Shown here one piece after another: positions 1-6,600 of a DNA stretch of 17,849 nt (position 1 is the stretch's first letter; every line of letters starts with the position of its first letter). Both the position numbers and the translations under genes were made by a program. The notes beneath the pieces are model-generated. The model did no database searches. It saw nothing but the letters and a program-made list of their open reading frames with translations, and was not told the origin of the DNA. Origin of the DNA: Prevotellaceae bacterium UBA2757 (GTDB taxonomy: Bacteria > Bacteroidota > Bacteroidia > Bacteroidales > Bacteroidaceae); assembly GCA_002353215.1 (NCBI GenBank), contig DEJD01000057.1:11536-29384 (forward strand), given 5' to 3'.

Positions 1-17
1 AAAAATTGATTTCTTCG

Positions 18-47
18 CGAAGATAGCTATTGTTTTTATTTAATCAA
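18..47 (-). promoter_or_regulatory. Candidate leftward promoter for a gene beyond the left edge
   Basis: Read on the minus strand, TTG (47-45) is followed after 19 bases by TATCTTCG (25-18). This resembles the Bacteroidota -33/-7 pair (TTTG / TAnnTTTG) with one mismatch in the -7 box. The same TAnnTTCG variant occurs upstream of engB, rho and the A2M gene. The gene it would serve is not in the window, so this is a weak call from sequence alone. The rest of 1-83 is AT-rich and shows nothing else I can name. Confidence 0.35.
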
Positions 48-83
48 TGTGAAAGCTGAAAAATTTCCTTTTTTCGCCATGAT

Positions 84-1037
84 TTATTGATTTTTCTCGT
101 CAGAAAGCCCAAGTCTGACAATTACAGGTAAGTGGTCGCTCACTCCTCCGTGATAGTGCGGCCCCATATAAGTGCGTCTGGGCTTCTTGCCTCCTCCTGA
201 TTTATCCTTTTCGAGTAGGAAGGGCAGCATTACCACTTTTGCTTTTGCCTCCCTTTCAGACGAAGTGCGCAGCAGGATGTGGTCGATAAAACTCCATTCC
301 CCCTTGTACTTGTACGATCCCGGTTCCAGTCCTTCGGTCATGTCCCTGAACCCATATCGCCTGTACGGTTCCATCTGCTCCTTTCGCAGTTCGTCGTTGA
401 AGTCGCCCATGATGACAATCGTCGCCTTCTCCCTTTTCCTGAAAACAGAATCGGCGCGCGCCAGAGTCTCCATCGTGATGAGTCTCCGATTCTTCATAGC
501 CTCTTCCTTTCCCAGTTTCGACGGCAGGTGTAGCATGAAAATATCAATGGTGTCCTTATTGTCCATCGTGCCGCACACATATAGCACATCGCGTGTAGGC
601 AGACTTGTCGGCATCTTTATGCCTTCGTGGCTTATCAGTCGGAATCGGCTTGGCAGGTAGAGTAGGGCAACATCAATACCTCTGGGGTCGTCGCTTCTCG
701 TCATCACATACTTATAGCCCTGAACCTTCAGCGGAGTCTGTTCCGTCAGCCACCTCATCACATTATCGTTCTCCACCTCACACAGCCCCACAACCGGGCA
801 TGCCTCCACAGTGTCAGCCCCGGCTATCACCTTGCAGATGTCCTTCATCTTCTTCCTCGCACGGAAACCGTTCCACTTGCGTTCCCCCTCAGGTATAAAC
901 TCCAGGTCGCGCTTCTCTGCATCGTGAATCGTGTCGAACAGATTCTCCACGTTGTACGTCATCACAGAGAAATACCTCTCGCCTCTCGCCCCAGCAGCAG
1001 AGCACAACACCATAAGTATAATAAGCAGCTGTTTCAT
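84..1037 (-). CDS. Secreted endonuclease/exonuclease/phosphatase-family protein
   Basis: This is a 317-residue protein of the endonuclease/exonuclease/phosphatase fold (DNase I-like, metal-dependent phosphodiester or phosphomonoester hydrolase). The family motifs are all present: TYNVEN (27-32), CEVEN (86-90), RGIDVALLY (119-127), MLHLPSK (168-174), the catalytic-type MGDFND (210-215), SFIDHIL (249-255) and the C-terminal SDHLP (300-304). I start it at ATG 1037 and not at 1130: this gives a clean signal peptide (MKQLLIILMVLCSAAGARG) and excludes 31 residues that would be encoded by the hairpin DNA at 1067-1115. It should therefore act outside the cytoplasm. A CATCTTTG sequence (minus strand, 1053-1046), one base from a TAnnTTTG box, sits just before the ATG, so the leader may be very short. 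The substrate cannot be told from sequence; nucleic acid, phospholipid and inositol phosphate are all used in this fold. Fold call sure, substrate unknown. Confidence 0.9.
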   Translation of the reverse strand: MKQLLIILMVLCSAAGARGERYFSVMTYNVENLFDTIHDAEKRDLEFIPEGERKWNGFRARKKMKDICKVIAGADTVEACPVVGLCEVENDNVMRWLTEQTPLKVQGYKYVMTRSDDPRGIDVALLYLPSRFRLISHEGIKMPTSLPTRDVLYVCGTMDNKDTIDIFMLHLPSKLGKEEAMKNRRLITMETLARADSVFRKREKATIVIMGDFNDELRKEQMEPYRRYGFRDMTEGLEPGSYKYKGEWSFIDHILLRTSSEREAKAKVVMLPFLLEKDKSGGGKKPRRTYMGPHYHGGVSDHLPVIVRLGLSDEKNQ

Positions 1038-1066
1038 TTCGCCTGCAAAGATGGTAATAAAAAATG

Positions 1067-1115
1067 TTTTACGCTGAAAAATGTTGACTTTTTGTTCAAC
1101 TTTTTCAGCGTAAAA
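1067..1115. repeat. Long AT-rich inverted repeat (hairpin), possible terminator or REP-like element
   Basis: The arms are TTTTACGCTGAAAAA (1067-1081) plus GTTGA (1083-1087), and TCAAC (1096-1100) plus TTTTTCAGCGTAAAA (1101-1115). They form a 20-bp perfect stem with one bulged T (1082) and an 8-base loop. Read leftward, the stem is followed by AAAACATTTTTT, so it could terminate transcription coming from the flavodiiron gene and transposase remnant. Its position beside a REP-associated transposase remnant also allows a REP-type palindrome. It lies about 30 bases upstream of the nuclease-fold gene. The stem is certain; the function is inferred. Confidence 0.75.
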
Positions 1116-1192
1116 AAATAGGACGCGCAAGCAAGAACTTATTACACGTTAATTTGAAAAACCTTTGTTGATTGTATATATCCGGGACACAA

Positions 1193-1695
1193 CTAAATCA
1201 TCGTGATTTTTTCTTTGAATCCTTTGCTGATGGACTGCTGCGTCTTGTTCGTCACGAATGTGCTCGGGATGGCGCTGGCGGTGTTTTCGTTGGTTGCAGT
1301 GCCTGTTAGGCTGGTGGAATGTTTGAGGCTGGAAATGTAGCTATATGCTCGCCCCAGTTTTTTGGTGGCCTGCCAGAATCCCTGAGCCACTTGGCGGATG
1401 CTCTGCTTCATTGGGCGGCGAACAAACCAAATGGTGTGCAGGTGGTCGGGCATGAGACAATACTGCAAGATCTGTATTTCGGGATGATACTTAGGGACAG
1501 AACGCTGGCAGTCCAAAAGTAATCGTCCCAGATCGGTCCGCTCTACATATGCTTTAGTAGGGTTGCCGTCTGGAACGATAAGGTTACCCAGTAATGACTG
1601 GCGCGATGGCACTGTCAGAGTGATATGGTAAATGCCAATACCTCTTCACGATGTGCCTTCTTCCTGCCATTGCCATTGTACTGTTGCCATTTCAT
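1193..1695 (-). pseudogene. Degenerate REP-associated tyrosine transposase (RAYT, IS200-like Y1 family)
   Basis: The open frame 1612-1193 (GTG at its head) contains the Y1/HUH transposase signature YCLMPDHLHTIWFV, with the metal-binding His-Leu-His, followed by SIRQVAQGFWQATKK, typical of REP-associated transposases. The N-terminus is broken. Upstream in the same frame I read GIYHITLTV directly before the GTG, but a TGA lies at 1648-1646. The expected start, MKWQQYNGNGRKKAHREE from ATG 1695, is in another frame. The two join only through a frameshift near 1634-1645. The C-terminus is also short: after KKLGRAY the sequence becomes Ser/Thr-rich and stops without the region expected to carry the catalytic tyrosine. 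It begins 13 bases after the flavodiiron gene's stop. In the family these proteins move or process REP palindromes; this copy should be inactive. Confidence 0.8.
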
Positions 1696-1708
1696 TTCGC
1701 GTGAAGGC

Positions 1709-2902
1709 TTAAGCCAGTTTGTCGGCGAGGGCAGTGAGGTCTTCGATTGTCTTTGCCTTGACAGTAGATTCCACGGTGACGATTGGTTCGATGATGGTGA
1801 TGTCCTTCATCTGCTGGAATGCTTCGAGCATCTTCTTGCCGGCTGCCGGTGCCCACGAGCCGTTTTCGATGATGGCAACGGTGCGGTTCTGGTATGCCTT
1901 GATGGCAAGATGGTGGAGGAAGTCGTGCATGATTGGCATGACGCCGCCGTCGTATGTAGGAGCTGCTACCACAAGACGGTCGTAGCGGAATGCATCCTCG
2001 ATGGCTTCAGCCATGTCGTCGCGTGCAAGGTCGGCGGTGCTTACCTTCACGGTGCCTTTTGCCTGGAGTATTTCAGCTAATTTGAGGGCTGCCTGACGGG
2101 TGTTGCCGTGGAGAGAGCAGTAGGCAATGAAGATGCCTTCGTTTTCCGGTTTGTAGCTCGACCAGGTGTTGTAGGTAGTGAGGTAATAGTCGAGGTCTTT
2201 GTCAAGAACAGGTCCGTGGAGTGGTGCGATAATCTTGATGTCGAGCGGAGCGGCTTTCTTCAGCAGTGTCTGAACCATAGCTCCGTATTTGCCTACGATG
2301 TTGAAGTAGTAGCGACGGGCTTCACATGCCCAACCGTCAACTGTGGCGTGCAGGTGGTCGGCTGCCATTCCCTCAGAGTTGGGATGACTGAGTGCACCGA
2401 ACTTACCGAAGCCGTCGGCTGCGAAGAGTATGCCTTCTTTCTGCTCGTAACTCATCATCACCTCTGGCCAGTGAATCATCGGAGCCATGATGAAGGTGAG
2501 GGTGTGTTCGCCAAGAGTGAGTGTGTCGCCTTCCTTAACGAGCTGCAGACGGTCTGTAAAGTCAACGTCGAAGAAACGCTTTACCATCACGGCTGCCTTT
2601 TGTGTGCAGACACCTTTGCAGGCAGGATATTTCTCGAGAAGCAGACGCACGTTGCTTGCGTGGTCGGGCTCCATGTGGTGTATGATGAGGTAGTCGGGTG
2701 TGCGACCGGCAAGGGCTGCTTCGAGGTTGGAGAGCCACTCCTCGGTCTTGCGTGCATCCACTGTGTCCATCACTGCGATTTTCTCATCATCGATGAGGTA
2801 TGAGTTATAAGAAATTCCTTCCGGCACTTCATACTGACCCTCGAAAAGGTCGATGTCCATATCGTCAACTCCGATATACTTGATGTTTTTTGCTATTTCC
2901 AT
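1709..2902 (-). CDS. fprA: A-type flavodiiron protein (FprA/ROO family)
   Basis: This 397-residue cytoplasmic protein joins an N-terminal metallo-beta-lactamase-like diiron domain (about 1-250) to a C-terminal flavodoxin domain (about 255-397). All diiron ligands of the family are visible: H76-x-E78-x-D80-H81 in HHMEPDH, H144 (MIHWPE), D163 (AADGFG) and H229 (APLHGP). The FMN phosphate loop is YCSLHGNT (261-268), and PTYDGG (315-320) fits the second flavin loop. Length and domain order match the family; no rubredoxin domain is fused, so the electron donor must be encoded elsewhere. Known members reduce O2 to water and/or NO to N2O, which protects anaerobes; which one is preferred here cannot be read from sequence. 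It has its own promoter and is a separate unit from coaX 57 bases upstream. The gene symbol follows family usage. Confidence 0.95.
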   Translation of the reverse strand: MEIAKNIKYIGVDDMDIDLFEGQYEVPEGISYNSYLIDDEKIAVMDTVDARKTEEWLSNLEAALAGRTPDYLIIHHMEPDHASNVRLLLEKYPACKGVCTQKAAVMVKRFFDVDFTDRLQLVKEGDTLTLGEHTLTFIMAPMIHWPEVMMSYEQKEGILFAADGFGKFGALSHPNSEGMAADHLHATVDGWACEARRYYFNIVGKYGAMVQTLLKKAAPLDIKIIAPLHGPVLDKDLDYYLTTYNTWSSYKPENEGIFIAYCSLHGNTRQAALKLAEILQAKGTVKVSTADLARDDMAEAIEDAFRYDRLVVAAPTYDGGVMPIMHDFLHHLAIKAYQNRTVAIIENGSWAPAAGKKMLEAFQQMKDITIIEPIVTVESTVKAKTIEDLTALADKLA

Positions 2903-2935
2903 TGTTATAGTTTTTTTTTAATAAAGTTTCTCGTG

Positions 2936-2965
2936 CAAAGGTACGAATAAAATTATCATTACAAA
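2936..2965 (-). promoter_or_regulatory. Bacteroidota-type promoter for the flavodiiron gene
   Basis: On the minus strand, TTTG (2965-2962) and TACCTTTG (2943-2936) are separated by 18 bases, an exact match to the Bacteroidota -33/-7 consensus at close to its usual spacing. The -33 element lies inside the last codons of coaX. Transcription would start about 6 bases after the -7 box, giving a leader of roughly 25-30 bases to ATG 2902. It is the best match to consensus on the minus strand of this window. Confidence 0.75.
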
Positions 2966-3657
2966 GTGTTCAGCCCGCGGAAAAGAAGCAGAGAGTCGTG
3001 TTCCAGCTCTGCCGGCAGCGGTTCTGTGGGTTCAAGATCGTTTCCGCCGGTGGTGCAGACTACGAGGTCGGGGTAGTCTTTTGCAATAGCGCGAACGTAT
3101 CCCTCCAGTTCGAATTGTGTGCCGTGGATGGCGCTCGACATCATGTGGGTGCGGGTGTCGTAACCTAAGAGAGGTGTGTCGGCATCAGCTTCCAACAGGG
3201 GAAGGGCGGCTGTGTGCTCATGCATAGCCTTCAGACGCAGACTTACACCTGCCGAGATGGCTCCTCCAAGGACGTTCCCCTCACGGTCTATCAGGTCGTA
3301 GGTGATGCATGTGCCGGCATCGACAACGAGGATGGTGCGCCCCTTATATTTTGCCAAGGCTCCCAGATCGGCTGCAATGCGGTCGGCTCCGTAGCCCTTA
3401 GGAATACTCTTCAAGGCACATTCAGTAGTGTCGGATAGCACAAGGGTAGGGAGGGTATGCTTCTTCAGTGCGGAGAACAGGCTTTGGTCTTCTGCTGCCA
3501 CGTTAGATATGATGCAGCGCTTTATAGGGTATGTCTTCAGAAGACGCTCCAACAGACTTTCCCACGTTTCATTTACACGTTCGGAAAGGATGATTTCCTC
3601 TTTATCGGCAATAGCTATCTTCGCCGATGTATTTCCTATATCAATCAGAAGTTTCAT
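2959..3657 (-). CDS. coaX: Type III pantothenate kinase
   Basis: This is a 232-residue ASKHA-fold kinase catalysing the first step of coenzyme A synthesis, pantothenate to 4'-phosphopantothenate with ATP. Diagnostic motifs: D6-x-G-N-T10 at the N-terminus (phosphate loop), GYGADR (88-93), the acidic DAGT (113-116) and GGAISAGVSLR (131-141). Length is at the short end of the family but nothing is missing. Type III enzymes are not feedback-inhibited by CoA and need a monovalent cation (family knowledge). The start is well placed: its ATG (3657) follows the TAA of the upstream A2M-like gene after one base (TAACATG), so it is almost certainly cotranscribed and translationally coupled with that gene. 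No functional link between the two products is known to me. Confidence 0.95.
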   Translation of the reverse strand: MKLLIDIGNTSAKIAIADKEEIILSERVNETWESLLERLLKTYPIKRCIISNVAAEDQSLFSALKKHTLPTLVLSDTTECALKSIPKGYGADRIAADLGALAKYKGRTILVVDAGTCITYDLIDREGNVLGGAISAGVSLRLKAMHEHTAALPLLEADADTPLLGYDTRTHMMSSAIHGTQFELEGYVRAIAKDYPDLVVCTTGGNDLEPTEPLPAELEHDSLLLFRGLNTL

Positions 3658-3658
3658 G

Positions 3659-6600
3659 TTACTTCACATTTATACTGAATGTCTTTGCATAGCCGCCGAA
3701 TTCTGGAGCATATTCGCAGGTGGCAGTGGTGATGCCGGAATGGTAGTCGCCGGAACGAGTCACATAGTATTCGAGGTCGAGGGTTGTGGTGCCGCGCGAG
3801 AACCAGTTGAAGAATACATCGGTCTCTGTGTCGTGCAGTTCGAGATAGCCGCCCCGGTTGCCAAACCAGTTAAAGCCGGAGAGGGTGCGAACCGGTTCGA
3901 GACAAGCCGGCTGCTTGGTCTTGACGGATACGAAGTCCATATCGCGATCTGCGTGGATTATGTTGCGGATGCGAAGAGTGCTGCCCACTGCCAGCGGTGC
4001 GGAAAGGTCGGTCTCGACCCACTCCTTGCCCTGCTTTACATAGAATTTCTGCTGGATGGAGAGTTCGCCAGTTGTGTAGTTCTGCAACTTTTCTGCCTCT
4101 TCGGTGAATGTGCCGCGTACATAGCCCCAGGAGATGCCGGGGGAGTGCTTCTCGACAGTGAGTTGGGTCGATGGGCTTATTGGGGTTATATGGGTGGATG
4201 GGGTGGATGGGCTTATTGGGGTGAGTTGGGTGCCAAGACGCACTTGGAGAGTGTCGGCTGCCCGCAGACTTTCTTCCTTAGAGTAGGTGAGCAGGTAGTC
4301 GGCTGCATCGATAGCATTAAGCGGGTTGCGCCACAGTTGTGTCTGCTTCTGGCGCAGGAGCCACATCTGCATGTCGGGCAGGAGTTTGGCATTCTTCTTG
4401 CTATCCACTTTTTGCAGACAACGCATAGCTGCCAGTTGTGTAGGCAGACGGTAGTCCTGCCATGAGTAGTAGGCTTTGTCGGTGGCGAAGTAGCGGCCGA
4501 AGCCAGGCTTGAATACGAGATAGTGCTTTACCGATTCGGCAAATTTGACAGCGTCTTTAGCCTTGCCGAATTTCTGCAGTATTACGGCACATTTAGCTCT
4601 GCCGTAAATCGTAGTGTGCTTCATGTTTTTAACCACTTCGCTCAGGTAGGTCTTTACCATCTCGTTTTGCTCTGCCTTGCAGATGTCAAGGTAGCGCAGG
4701 TCGAACTCGCTCGGAGTGAGTGACCATTTCTGTGCCTTGCGTTTCTGATAGTCGTTCAGCATGTATTTGTCGAGATAGTCCATCGCTTTCTGAAGCATGT
4801 CTGCTGTTTTTTTGTCGGCAAGTGTTCCAAGGCGGTTGAGGTGTTCGGCTACTGCCAGGGTGATGTACGGACTGCTTTCCATACCCTTGAACCAACTCCA
4901 CGAACCGTTAGGCAGTTGCAGTGCGGCAAGTTTTGCACTTGCCTCTGCAGCAAGGGTGCGAGCCTCTGCCTTGTCGAAGTTCTGAATCAGTGTGTCGTTG
5001 TATTCTGCCAACTGATTTGCTATGTCGAGCATGATGGTGTTGGAATACAGGGCTGCTGCATAACAAGGTGCATTGTCGTGCTGCGGCATCTGAGTGGCGC
5101 GGAGTGAACGGAACACATCGAGCGCTGGGTTGTCGGTGTAGCCGATTTCCAGAGTGCGGTCGGTTGCCGTCGAACTGTTTTTATTGTACAGGGTCTGCAG
5201 GTCTATTTCCTTCTTGCCTGCTCCTTCAATATAGAATGGGATGTTTTCCGTAATCTGTTCTTTTGTCTGCAGCACTGGCAATAAGTTGCGTTCGCCGTCG
5301 CTGCATATGCCATCGTTTGCCGATATCTCACACACCACGTCTTCGGTAAGCTTTCCGGCAGGGATAGTGAATGTGACTATTCCTGTCTTGCCTTTTTCAA
5401 CATAGAAGGCCTGATCTTCTTTCCATACTACCTTGCTTTCGTCAGCAGCACTGAGCAGACGCATAGTAGCACGACCGGCGGTATGTGTGTCGGACTGGTT
5501 CTGTATGCGTGCCTGGATAGTTACCTGGTCGTTTGTACGTACGAAACGAGGCATCTGCGGCTGAACCATGAAGTCTTTGTTTGCTACAGCCGTGCCGGAT
5601 ATGATGCCGTAGCGCACGTCATCGGTGTGGGCAAATCCCTGGAATTTCCAGGTGGTCAGACTCTCAGGCAAGGTGAACTGTATCTGTGCATGTCCCTCGC
5701 TATCGGTTGTGATGTTCGGATAGAAGAATGCTGTCTCGTTGAAGTTCTCGCGTATGCTCGGCTTTATGTTTGAAATGCTGCCTTCCTTATCATCTGCCTC
5801 TTCTGTTCCTTGCAGTCGCATAGATCCTTCTGCATCGAGTTCGGCTGAGTTCCCGGTTATAGTCAGACCGGATATTTTGCCTTGCAACGGAGCTGAGGCT
5901 GCCAGAGGCGCGTAGTCGGCTGCATTGACAGACTTTGCTTTGACTGTCACTTCTCTCAAAGAGGAATTCCGGCTGTAGAGAAGTCCGCCTTTGAATCGCA
6001 GATTTCCACCCTCGTGCTCAAACTGCTTCAGGAAGTCGAACTCTGACGGCTGGATGTTTCTGACGGCAGGACTGTAGTGCAGTATCAGCGGATTGACAGA
6101 TGAAGGACTCGTATAGCGGAACCACATGGATGTGATGTGGCTGACGAAGGGAATCTGGAATGTCCAGTCGAACGAACTGAGTTCGTCGAGTGAGGCGTCG
6201 TACATGCTTGCCAGGAGGTTTGCACCCTCAACTGGTTTGCCGTCCTTGTCCTTTATGGTGAGTGTCCATGTCTCCTGCTGACCCGGAGTGAGGTGGTCGC
6301 GGAAGGTATGCCACTCCAATTTCAGTTTCTTGTCGGGCTTCGGCACATTCACAGTCTTTCTGTAATAGTAAATTTTGCCTTCCTTGGCATACATTATATA
6401 TATATTAGCACCGTCACCCCATTCTTTGCTGCACTTCAGCGTACGGGTCATCTTGCCATTGATAGTCTTCTCCTGACTGTCGATTATCTTTCCGCCTGCC
6501 ACAACATAATATATTGTATAGGCATCTTTGTGCTTTGGTGTGAATGTGATGTCGAGTGTTTCGCCTACATAGATTTTCTCTTTAGACACCTGCAGCGGTT

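Noticed and set aside
1038..1130. N-terminal extension of the nuclease-fold gene to ATG 1130
   Set aside because: These residues are encoded by the hairpin DNA and would bury the signal peptide that starts at ATG 1037.
3428..4465. A 345-residue plus-strand open frame opposite the coaX and A2M-like genes
   Set aside because: It spans the junction of two solid minus-strand genes, is rich in Cys and Gly runs typical of antisense frames, and has no recognisable motif.
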